Both the position numbers and the translations under genes were made by a program. DNA of 64,000 bases from Kryptolebias marmoratus (Eukaryota > Chordata > Actinopteri > Cyprinodontiformes > Rivulidae), in assembly GCF_001649575.2 (NCBI RefSeq), contig NC_051436.1, positions 7,788,275-7,852,274 on the forward strand, written 5' to 3'. The notes under the pieces are model-generated. The model worked only from the letters and a program-made list of their open reading frames with translations, had not been told where the DNA came from and did not search any database. Shown piece after piece: positions 27,401-39,400 of the stretch (the first letter of the stretch is position 1; the number at the start of each line of letters is the position of its first letter).

Positions 27401-30400
27401 TGGCAGGGAAGCAACAAGAACCGATGAGGGTTTCAACCACTAAAACCACTAAAAATATAAAAGGAGTAGTTCAGATTGTTTTAAGTGACGTTCTGTGGAA
27501 AAGTTATGAACAGTGAATATCTTACCTGTTGTGGATGGCTCTTTGAATGAGATAAGCTTGGAAAAATAGTTTAATTTTGACCGGATTGATGAGCTTTAGT
27601 CTAACTCACAACGTGCAGTTTTCAGCCCTTATTCATAACCATGCATGCCACACTGTGTAAGCTCAGGAATTCTGAAATCCTGATAGTAACCCATGTCACA
27701 CTGTTACCATACAAGATTTAATAGACTGTATGACATCTTGCAGCACGAGATTCAGGTATGCCACAAAGATCCGACAAAGATTTCCGTCCAACATTAAATG
27801 CTCACGACTGGTCGCAACAGCAGCCACACTGCGCGACTTTCCCAGAAAACATCTGTCACCACTGGATATTTCTTATTGGTTGTCTTTTGTCGTGAGAGTG
27901 ATGAGCCAGCAGCCTGTGAGCTTACAGATTCAAGGTCACAACAAAGATTTTATCTGCTATAGATATAAATCCTAGTGTGAAGCTAAGACCAAAATGGATT
28001 ACCATCATCATTTAACCACTTTAGTTTAACAGAAATGCATGGGGATTCATGTGAACACTATTTTATAAACCTTTACTCTTCAGCCAGTTTCATTACACAA
28101 CTATTCCAGCAGAAATAGTGTGGTATTCCTGCAGGAAGTGCATCAAGTTGCACCAAAAGTGCTACAGCTACCTGCTGCAGCTGGCTATTTTTGCAAAAAG
28201 CGTAAAATTCTGACTAAACACCAATTCTATACAAAACTGATGATGGTGCAAAAGGTTTAAACAATAGCGTCTATGTTAATCACGAAGAAACATTTGAGAT
28301 TCGAGTGGTTTTAAGATGGCATTATTCCACTTTGGTCTTGGCTCTGCTTGGACTTCCTGTTAGCTCATCAATCTTGGCAGAACTAAACTCATTTTCCTCA
28401 AACTGAGAGCTATGCACAACAAGTAAGATATTAAATGTTCACAAGGCTTCCACTGAACCCCACTTCTAAAGCACCTTATACAGTATTCATTACCTATTAT
28501 ACTGTTGAAGCAAAACAATAAATCTTTCAGATTTTTGTCATATCGGTCTTCTAGTAGCATTTAAAATGAGAAACCATTTAAATGTAGCTGTTTTTATCCT
28601 CTGAGCTCACACACAAATCCATGTGAGTTCTTATCACCCTCACCTTGTGCAAATGTAACACATCCAACTGAAATGGTACAGGAAATGTAAAATACAGCTT
28701 GTCATATTTCAGTTCTACAGTATCAATTTTCTCTGGCCAAGAAGTTTTGCACTTTTCCTCCAAAACCTCCAAAATGCCAACAGACCAGGTTGCAGATTTA
28801 TGCCACAATTTCCACTGCCTCTATTCTGTGATGTAATTGTTTCTGCTAGGTCCCTTTATAGCCCCCATTTATTGAGGTTTATCAGCCCTGTGTGATTGTT
28901 TGACTAGTTATAAACATGCCAGGAGGTCCACCTCTGTCATTACCCAAGATTGCAGCCTTGTAATAATCATTATGTGATTGACAAATGGTTTGAAGCACCC
29001 GAGGACTCATCATATCACCCACCGCTGCCATCAAACCCGCAATAAATTTTTAAGAATAGCCCCAAGTGAGAAGGGAAATGGGTTTGTTCACTTTTAGGCA
29101 GAGGGTGTGGTCTTATTACTCAAGGACTTCCATACTTAGTGGTGCTGCATATGAGATCATGTGGTCATTGCTGTCCTTGGATGTTGCATTTTAGTTAACT
29201 GTTCAGGTACAAAACTCTTACAGTGTGCCTGGAAAATTGAAGATGCACCGATTACTTGGCAGGTGACAGAAATCAGATGATATTCAGCTCAAAAAATATT
29301 CTTTTGATTTAACCACTAGATAAGTGGTTAAATCAAGTTAACAACGGCCCATCTTTGTTGTTGAAAGTTTTACTGAGTGCAATTTTGAAGTCCTGCCCCT
29401 TTAAATAAGTTAATGGGACATTTTCCTGACTAAAATCCAAAAATACACTTCAAATATTTTTTTCACATTTGGATTGATGTTGATTCACATAATTCTTAGC
29501 ATGCTGCCATATGTGTAAAAATAGCTTTAGTTAGTTTCAGTAGATGAGGCTGTGATTGACTTTGGCTCCAAAAACGGATGGTGGCTCTCAAAAACTGACT
29601 TTTAGGTTTTACTTTGTACAGTGGAAGTTAATGGAGTCACTCTGTCCAGCTTTATTTCTTTTGACGGTGAAGCTTGGCTAAAGATTCTCCCAAAATTCAT
29701 TTATTATTTGATTACCTTTACAGTTTTCTCTGGTTTTAGCCATTTCAGTCTCAAAATGAGATGGATATTAATAAACAAACAAAAAAAAAATACAGGCTCC
29801 ACATTTGTTTGGGTTTCTGGGGCACAAAGTGTGGGCATGTGCAAAATAGGCTGCTTCATCCTTGTTTCTAAAATCTTCCATATGTCCTGTCCAACTGGGG
29901 CACCCAAAGAATTGTTCTTAAAAGTCTTCACTGTAATACTCGTAAAGTATCTGATCTTTTTGTTTGCCAAACTTCAGATCTCATCTGTTTTCATAGTGCA
30001 CGCTTTGAACCTAACACTGCTGTTGTCCTGAAGAACCAGCGAAGTAGCCTTCTGTCTCTGTGAACTTGATTGGACCCTCACATCTCGCATGTCCAGCATC
30101 CTAGACCGAACCGAGGCTGTTGCCTTGACAACCACCTAAGACCTGATGCTGTATTTCCCAGGTTACCCTCAGATTGTCCACAAGCGCGGGGTGAGAGCTC
30201 GACTCATGAGGCTCTTTCCGTGTTCAGCAGGCAAAAAACCATCCTCCAGTAATCAAAGCAAGTGGCTCTTCCTCTCTGTCTGTCTGGTGATTTTTATGTC
30301 TGAGATGATGCTTTTTCAGGTCTCTGTGCATGTGGTCAGAGTATGCTCCAGTCAGTTGTGACAATGTTAGGCTTTGAAAATCTTTTTTTATTATTTCCTT

Positions 30401-33400
30401 GAGGAACCTTTTGTTTTAACTCTGTTAAAAAAGAATGATCACTTGTTTGAAATGATGCGATTATAGGGCAGGTCAAAGATGATTCCATTCCTCGTCGTTA
30501 GTTTTTGTAATAACACCATGATGAGGAAAGAATTAAGCAGCTTTTATTTACCATAATTCATGCAAATGTCACCTGTAAATGCACTGTGTTTGCACCAGGT
30601 TAAACATGCTCTGCTGGAAGATTTAGGCCTTTTAGCTGCAGAGCAAAATAAAACCCCCTGATGCTAATGAGGCACTTGGACAGTGTGTCACACCTCAGGT
30701 GTATGAGAGTCGAAAGCTGTGCTGTGAGGACAGCGCAGTCGGTGTCAGTGTCTGCCGTCATTACAGGCCCGTTAAAACATTCCACCGGCTTTAATTGTGT
30801 CCTCTCATGCAGAAGCTCTGCACCACACTGACTTGTGTTCCTGGGTCTTAACAACACTAATTACTCCTGATGTCATATTTGTTGTAGAGGAAGAAAATGA
30901 AACGGACTATAAATCTGATGCAGTTTTATGGCAAAATGTTGGACTTCATTATCGCCCACCGCCAAAAGGCGGGTCATAATGTTTCTGTCTGTGTGCGTTC
31001 GTGTTTGTTAGCAAAATATCTTACAACCCTGTAAACAGGTTTTTATTGAAACAGTCAAAGTAATTTTCAGATGCACAGCTACTTCTTAACTTTTAAAGTC
31101 AACTCAGTTCAAGATGGCTGCCACAGCTAATCAACCTTACTCAACATATACTGTAACTGGTGAGAACTCAGTTTACAGATATTGAGCTCAAATTCAGTGT
31201 GGTAGTAGCTGAAAATCATCCCCAACTCGTACTCTGAGTGCTAATGGCTAGCACAAAAATTTTTAGTGTTATTACATTACATTGGAGTAAACTCTGTCTG
31301 CCTGTTAGCAAAATGTTTCATGAACCACTTGACTGATTTTAATGAAACTCTCAAAGTAATTGCTGGATCTACAACCAGATTCAAGATGGCCGCTACAGCT
31401 AATTGACCTTAGCCTGCACAAAAAGGGCTTTAATTCAGTTTACTGGGCTAAACCTTGGTGTGGTAGTCGTTGAAAGTGGTGCTGATAGATGGAGAGATCT
31501 CACGATATCTGGTGAGATCACAAGTGTAATGTTATATTAAAGGTTTGAGTAAAGCAGCTGCAACTCTATTTCTCAACATATAATGTTTTTAGTTTAAAAA
31601 TCTGCTGTGAAAGGCAGTGGGTGATATGCATTCCTACAAGGAATTCCAAGCCTTTTAATTGTAGTTGAATTGAAGTGTGAAAATCCAAATCTGTAACTTC
31701 AGTTTGGAAGAGTTACATGATGTCTTGATATTACGCCTCAATGAAGCAAATTTTCAGGCACTGTCAACAATATCTGATGCCTTTTTGACCTCCTTCCTTC
31801 TCCTCTTCAGACAGCGTTGAAGATGAGCTCGAACTGTCTGCGGTCCGTCATCGTCCCGAGGGCCTGGAGCAGCTCGAAGCACAGACACGTTTCTCCCGGA
31901 AGGAGCTACAGATCCTGTACCGCGGCTTCAAGAACGTAAGTGGCACACCCACCTTTATTTATAATTTACAACAATGGGCTTTGAACATCTAATTCTGACA
32001 TCAAAATATTTGTCTTTCTTTGATTTTCTATTGATTTATTCCTTTACAACCAACTCTACTGTAGCTGGAAGGTGTTTGTGTTCAGCTCAGCCTCCTTCCA
32101 GTCCACATCATTGTTGAGCTTTTATTCTGTTCCAAGCAGTGGAAAGTTGCTGTGTTGAATCATTTTCAAATTATACTTGATGTTGTTATGCCCACTGGTG
32201 TTTACCAAAGAGTATTCAAATTTTTACAAGTTGCTCACTGTGCCAGAAATAATTGGGTCATACTTCAAACCAGCTACACAGGAATATTGTTGGAACAATC
32301 CAAGTCAGCCCCTTTCTAGACCAGCAGTTCCCAAACTTGAGGTCAGGAACCCGCTGTGGGTCATGCAACACCAAATTTGGGGTCTTGAGAAGATCTACAC
32401 AGGTTAAAAAATAAATTTTAACATGACTGCTCATAGTATATTTTGCCATAATTCTTCTAGGAGATAACATATAGTTATAAATGTATTAAAAGACTGTAAT
32501 GTGCATCACTGGAAAATCTGCAGAAGTCAGGACTTTACGTTTGACCTCTAAGACAGTAATTCTCAACCTGTTTTCACCCTCCTGTGAATTTGTGTTTTTT
32601 TTCAGCTGAGTACCCCTTAAATTGCACAAAGTATTTGGTTTGAAAAATAAAAACAAAGTAAAACACTGTGCAGTGTCATCAGTGACTAATTTATTAAACT
32701 TTGCAAGTAACAAACAATAAATAATCATCAACTTAAAAGTTCAATGTTTTGGGCATGTGAAAAAGATTTGTTCTCAGACTGAAATTATGAATTATTTATA
32801 GATAAATTATTATTTCTCCACAAAAGCAATTATACCGAACTTGCTTCCATTGTTTACATTTTCAGGCTGGTGTGGCAGTGATTGACAGGTGCAGCCATGT
32901 TGGGTCAAACCACCTTGATATGGGTGTGAATCTGATTATTTCATTTTATTTTTCTAGGTTTAGAATCATGAATTTAAATAACCTAATGATTTCAAAATTA
33001 CGTTTATGGTCTTATTTTAGTGAAAGATTTAATGTGTAACTGTTTTAGAGTATTCATGCATGGAGGGCATTTTTCAATAAACTTACAAGTACCCCCAGGG
33101 GTGCACGTACCTCCATTTGAAAGACAGTCCTCGAAGGACCGGGCTGGACCCTCACAGACGGGGGACACATGACAAAGTTTATGTCCCACAAGCTTTGCTG
33201 TTGAGCCGACTCTCGAGAAGATGCAGGTCTTTGAATTAAGACTCGCATGAAACTTGGTGGATGTTTGTGGTTATTTTGTCCACCTCTGGGTCTTTTTAGG
33301 TTAATTCTTCACTACTGAGGATGACCAGCAGCTCTTTGTGACTTTAGTAGAGAGAGGGGGTGGGGGTGGGTGGGGGTTCAAGAGCAGAAGGACTAATAGA

Positions 33401-36400
33401 AGCTGGCTGGTTTCCCATGACGAGAAATTTGGCCCTTTGTCCTTGTTGTCAAGGATTCAAGGCAAATCAAATGCTGGTAATGCAGGTGGCAGGCTGAGGT
33501 CATTTGCTCTGACAACAGACTTTATGAGGCACTCATTTAGAGCGCAGCTGGTCAAAGCAGAGTTCAGTCTTCAATGTAGTAATATGTCTAATAGGGAACC
33601 AAAACTAGACCTCCGATTTTGACCTTAACAGTTGGAGAGAATTTATTGTTTCATTAATCCCTCTTCCTCGGGCCACAAGAAGGCACACAATATTGTCCTC
33701 ACGTCTGGCTGAATCCTCTGGGGTTCCACAATTCACAGTCTGAGGTCACCGATTCGGGTATTAGATTAAGATCTCGTACTTTGTATTCCGTTGGTCATGA
33801 TGCTTCTGTTCGCAGCATTATTTCGTCCCCAGCGCCCCCTCAGTGCTGCTCCACTTCACGGATCCTCAGCTGAGGCTTCATGCCTGACCAGCTTGGTGTT
33901 TCACAGATTTTATTTGTGATTTTCTGATCATGAGTGACCCAATTGTACAAGCGTATTAAATGAAGACGCCTAATGAGACAGTCTTTGAATTATCTGCTGA
34001 ATGAAACGATATCCAGGTGGAGAAAGAGGGAAATTATTCACTTATTGTTTAACATGAAATTCCACTTTTGTCTTTCATTTCTCTTTTAATGTAGAGGTGC
34101 AGAAGGTAACACAATTAAAAGAAGGTGGAAATCTGATACAAGTTCTTTAAAAATAATAAAAAGTATTAACTTTTTGTTCAAAAATTACATGTTTTTGTAA
34201 ATCCAGGAAATAAAACATTACAACAGTCCAGCCTCAAAGTGATAAATGCGTGGAGCAGTTTTTCTGCAACAAATTGGGACAAGATGTTACTAATTTCAGC
34301 AATATTTTGCAAGAAGGAGTTCTTTATTATATTTCCCAATTACCCATTTATTACCAACATGAAGGCCATTCTTACCAAAATATAATGAGAGTTTAAACAA
34401 TAAATATGTCAGTTTTTGGTATTAAAATAAAAATATTGCGTCATCAAAATGTCTGTTTACCCTCTAAACAGTTCCTTTGGTGTTCATTAGCAAACGATTG
34501 CAAGCTGACATGATAAACCAAAAACCATGTGAACATCAGCACATTAACATGATTTAAATGAGCATCTTATCCTGCTGAAGTAAACATTCAGTTCAAAACA
34601 ACATTCTGCCTCATTTAGGATTTTTCTTGATGAGCTTGACTTGCAGTTTCCTTTTGCTTACTATTTTTTTATCCAATGTTTAGCTGTTTTCCCTTTTTTT
34701 TTACATTTTACAATTACTTTTTAATTCTGACATTTAAACAGTGGTGCACATCTAACTCCAAACAAAAAGAAGCAACATGACTGTTGGACTTCTGGATCAT
34801 TTCCCTAAGGTGTTTGCGCTCACATTTTGTCACCAAAAATAGTGATCAAAACGGAAGCTGACAGACTTGTGCTACACTGGTTTTTATACTTTAATGCCTG
34901 AAATTTGTTCTCACTTCCCAGTCAAAAACACACAGTTGGGTTTGTGATACAAAGGAGGGGAGTGTCAGGTGAGTTAGGGTTAGACAAAACTATATTCAAA
35001 CTCAAAACACCTGTTTGAAGGAGAGCAAAAGTGTTTCATCATTATTCAGAGCACCCTTATTTCTATTTACGTTATTTTTCTGATTTTGTCACAATTTTTG
35101 GTTTTCATCTCTTCTCTCAGCTTTGGGGAAACCCATACAAAATAAACACTAAAACTTGCAGGTTGATATGGATATGGCTGATATGGTTGATAACTTCTGG
35201 CAGTAGTACATCAATTTGGGTAGACAATATTGGAAAAGGAGGGAAAAAAGGGATTATTTATCCATAGACATCAATAGGTTTTTGGTAAAATGAATGAAGC
35301 TCCGTGGCTCAGAAATACAGTAGAAACATTTATCAAAGCTTAAACGGCTCATGGAAAGTTGGACTTCACATAACTGGACTGAAATTTTCATACCTTTAAT
35401 GATTTCATACAACTGTAGTTTAGGTTTAGTGATTTGGGGAAATTTTGCCACAAAATCTTCAACTTGGATTGTGTTGATGTCACACATAATTATTTGAGTT
35501 TTCCAAACATTCTAAAAGGGTTGCAAACAAATTCTTCATATTTCCACAGTCTTTACACTTTCACAGTTTAGACATCTAATCACAGAGTTTTGTTTTCTTA
35601 TACCCAGTGTGTCTCTTACTTCTACAGGACTACAGTTTTCTCTTAAGAGTCTTCAGATACTCGTGGTCCAGGAATTTTTCATAGTTTCTGAACAGCGACT
35701 GTTTGTTTGAGACTTGCTTTTAACTCTGTTTCTGTCTGCCTCTCTTGAATTTGCTGTTACGGAGTGAGAGATGTCACCATGGTGACCAAAAGGAGCTACT
35801 GGCAGCAGCTTTAACATTTCTTTTGATCTTGGTTCCCTTTACATTTCTTATACCTCAAAATGTAGGCATTTTGTCAGCTTAGATTATTACAAAAGTTAAT
35901 CTCAAATTACCATTAAACTTTATAGAAGAAAGTTGATGTTTGTTGAAATTCTAGGCAGTAGCTGCATTGGCACCCAACGAAAGTTCTTTTGAAATTTTCT
36001 AGTTTTCTTTATTCTTCGTCTGCTCTGTTCACCAACATGAATATTCATACATGGTCACAAGAAGTGAGAAGTCTGGCATATAATGCTGATTTTACAAAGT
36101 TTTCCACAGTGAAAAAATGTTCTTTCACACTGTTTTAGCAGAGAAATGAAACAACAGTAATGCTTCCTAGTTGGTAAACCTTAGTATGGTTTTCTGTTCT
36201 GCAAAATATAAATAAGTGTTTCTGACCTGAGTCCACTTATAACATACTCTTTTAACTTCTTAAATATCGTGAAATTCAGATTTCACTTTGACCTATTTAA
36301 ATAAAACCTGCACCAACTTCCCTGATGGCCATTGAGTTGTCTGAAACGGCTCTAATTTTATTGTAATGTTCTATTTTCAACTAAAGCCTTTGTTATGTGT

Positions 36401-39400
36401 ATTTTCTCTCCGGTTAAACCAAGAGAAACGCATGGCTCGTGCTCTGGAAATTCAGAGCATATTCAGAGCATTGACTGTTTTTCAGTTTAATTTCATCTTG
36501 AGTGTGCACTGCCTCGTTGAGAGAGAAAACCTACGCCTGCAGAACTGCCTTCTTTTATCACCGCACTGCTCTGAGCAAGGTCATCTCCAATATCTTTTGG
36601 TTCTTTGAAATGGCACAAAGGTGTCCTCCCTCTAGGTGTTACGCAAGAAACTCTTTCAGTGAATGCCAGTAGACAAGCACAGGTGGGTGACTTTGAATGG
36701 CTGTAGATAAGATCTCTGTTCAGGCATGGATGTTTGCAGTTGAATACCACCAGACGGAGCATGGGTTTATGGTTTGTACAAAGAGTCAAAGAGGAGGGAA
36801 GTGACAAAAATGGATCCTGGAAAATAAACAGATTTCTATTCCAAAAAATACAGTAGTCTTTCCACTGAAAACTGCTCAGAAGAGGTTTGTTTTTGAGGCA
36901 AAACTCAAATTTAAGCCATCGATGTTGAGGGGATCACTTAGATCTTTTGAAGTGGGGCTCTAAGGAAAGTAGAGGTGGGGGGTAAAATCTATTTGATGCA
37001 TCACATCCCAGACAGGGAATATTCTGAAGTGATTTTCAAATGTCAAAAATGAATTTTGGCAATGTGAATCAATAAAGTAACATTGAGGAACGTGAACGGT
37101 GCAACTCTGAAGTGTGGAAGTACAGAGTGTGGACAGTTTCTGGCAGTGGTGTCCAATCCTGGTCCTCGAGGGCCATTGTCCTGCGTGCGTTAGATCAGCA
37201 CACCTAATCTAAATGAATGGGTGTTTAAAAGGGCTCTACAGAACTCAAGGATGTGCAGAAGAGGTAATTATCCACTGAATCAGATGTTTGAGCAAGGAAA
37301 CTCTAAAAACTACCAAGTAATCACACTGGGGAGATGGGAGGATGCATCAAGATCAAAATGTATCGGTGATTGTTTTGTTTTCACATCACAGCCCTCTGAA
37401 TTGTAACTGAAATGTAAGATGCCTGAAGATTCCCACACGTAATGGAAAAGTTTTTAAATTCTTATGTCATGGTAAAGGTGAAGAACCTGTTTTGTCCCAT
37501 ACTGTCTTTCAGGAATGCCCCAGTGGAGTCGTCAACGAAGATACCTTTAAAGACATCTACGCACAGTTCTTCCCCCAAGGAGGTATATGCCCACGCCTCG
37601 ACTTTTCCAGTTCTGCTTCCTAAGTGCTTCTCATCTCCTCTGCGACCTGAACTGACTAAAACGGCACCGGGTTACTTTAATTTAACCTTGGATCAAAGCA
37701 AATGCTGTGATGGAGAGAGACAAAGGTAGAAAAGTATTTTGTCTTTATGCAGCCTTGATTTTCCCAGTGTTGGCTTTTATCATTATGCAACAAACCTACT
37801 GAAGGACAGAACAGTAAAAGCACTGGGAGGCTTTGATTTATTCACTCAGAGAGAAGAAAGGCAGGCCGGTAAACATAATGGCACCCACACACACAGGAAA
37901 CATTAATAAAACTCTCATCTCTGAGCATGTTTTTCTTCTCTTTCATCAAGAGTCTCTTTTCTTTGAAGTTGCACTAAAAAGCCACAAGAAAAGAAAAACT
38001 TAGCTTTGAACCATTTTCTTGTTTGCTGTCGGTGTTACACGCCTGGTGTTAGACTGTAATGATCACGGGTGTTTTTCAACTCCTTGTTTGTTCTCCTCAC
38101 AGATGCTTCGACGTACGCACACTTCCTGTTCAACGCATTTGACACGGATCACAACGGTTCCGTGAGTTTTGAGGTAAGACCAGTATTGCCTTGTTACTTA
38201 TCGGTTTGACGCAGGAATAAGTAGTTAGGGGGATGCAAAAGTGTGGCATTTGTTCTGTTTTGTTGTCTTTATAAACTGGAATTTAAATGCATTTCTAATT
38301 GAGCAAAGGTAATGGGCCGACACAAAATCCTCCATATAAATGAAGTTAAGTAGGGAGAAAAAAACAACTTGTTTTAAATTAATTTTAAAAATAAACTGAT
38401 AAGTGGTGCAACATTTATCAAGAAAGAGTTGTTCACATAAATCAGAAAAGTAACCAAGAGGCCAAAGATGACCCGGATGGAGCTGGGCTTCTTGAAAGAG
38501 TGGCCACAAGAGCCATCGCTGAAAGAAAGAAACAAAAACGGCAGATTGTTTGCTGTTTTTTCCCCCCAAACTTATGAAAGAAGGTGCTATAGTCAGAAGA
38601 GACTAAGGCTAAAGTTTTTGACCATTAAGGATAACACCTAACACTTCTCATCAGCTAAGAACACCATGGCCATAGTGAAGCATGGTGGTGGCAGCGTCAT
38701 GATGTGGGGACTTTTTAAAAAATTATTATTATTAGCAGGGACTAGGATAGGAAACTGGTCATAGTTAAAGGAAAGATGGATGGATGGATGGATGGATGGA
38801 TGGATGGAGAAAAAAACAGAAGTTCTTGAGGGAAACCTGTTTGAGTCTACCAGAGGTTTGAGACTGGAACAAACGTTTACTTTCCAACAGGACGACCCTA
38901 AACACACGGCTGAGGCAGCACTCCAGTGGTTTAAGACAAACCGTTAAATGTTTAGAAATGGCCCAGTTAAAGCCCAGACCCCAGTCCAACTGAGAATGTC
39001 TGGTTGGATGTAAAGGTTGTTGGACACAAGCAGCACCCATCCAAGCTGAAGGAGCTGAAGCAGTTTGGTCATCATGAATAATTAAAAAAGTCCAGTGTTT
39101 CGATGTGCCGAGCTTTTTGCGTCTTCAAAGTGGTGGATACTGTATGTAAATTAAAAGATACAAACCTTCGAAATTCCTTTTAAACTCCATGTTGTGAGGC
39201 AACAACAGAGAGAGTACTTTTGCAACCCGTTTCTAAAAAGATGAGATGTAAAAAAAAAAGGATGCTGATTGGAAATTCCAGAAATTTCAAAAGTAAAAAC
39301 CCCAAACTGATGCTGCACATTCCCGAGGCATTTCTCTGAAGAATCATGTACAACATGCAGATCCAATCATTTTTTATTGCCAAGTTGTTCTGCGATGCTA

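Larger units (their letters stand above)
12783..30161 (+). other. kcnip4 intron downstream of exon 1b
   Basis: About 17 kb without supported coding exons. It holds a full-length dimeric repeat (13085-13802), palindromic elements (14877-15250, 24535-25041, 27463-28475), a MITE-like fragment (16436-16562), a palindromic hAT-like repeat (17962-18130) and a Tc1-type element (26031-26840). Intervening DNA shows nothing I recognise. Confidence 0.6.
31936..37512 (+). other. kcnip4 intron before the EF-hand 1 exon
   Basis: Holds short interspersed repeats at 32321-32405 and 32556-33135, a long repeat at 35290-35970 and a palindromic repeat at 37142-37330. No exon was seen. 33655-33900 is relatively GC-rich and unique-looking but has no signal I can name. 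Confidence 0.55.

Noticed and set aside
29621..30031. 136-codon plus-strand ORF with hydrophobic stretches
   Set aside because: AT-rich, no family motif, an opposing ORF on the other strand, and intronic position; likely chance.
30070..30252. 60-codon ORF overlapping the cassette exon in another frame
   Set aside because: Does not match any KChIP segment and lacks compatible splice phase.
30146..30361. ORF read as an alternative first exon starting at ATG 30146
   Set aside because: The homology to KChIP4bL starts after the acceptor at 30161, and the mammalian counterpart is an internal exon. A local start is possible but less likely.
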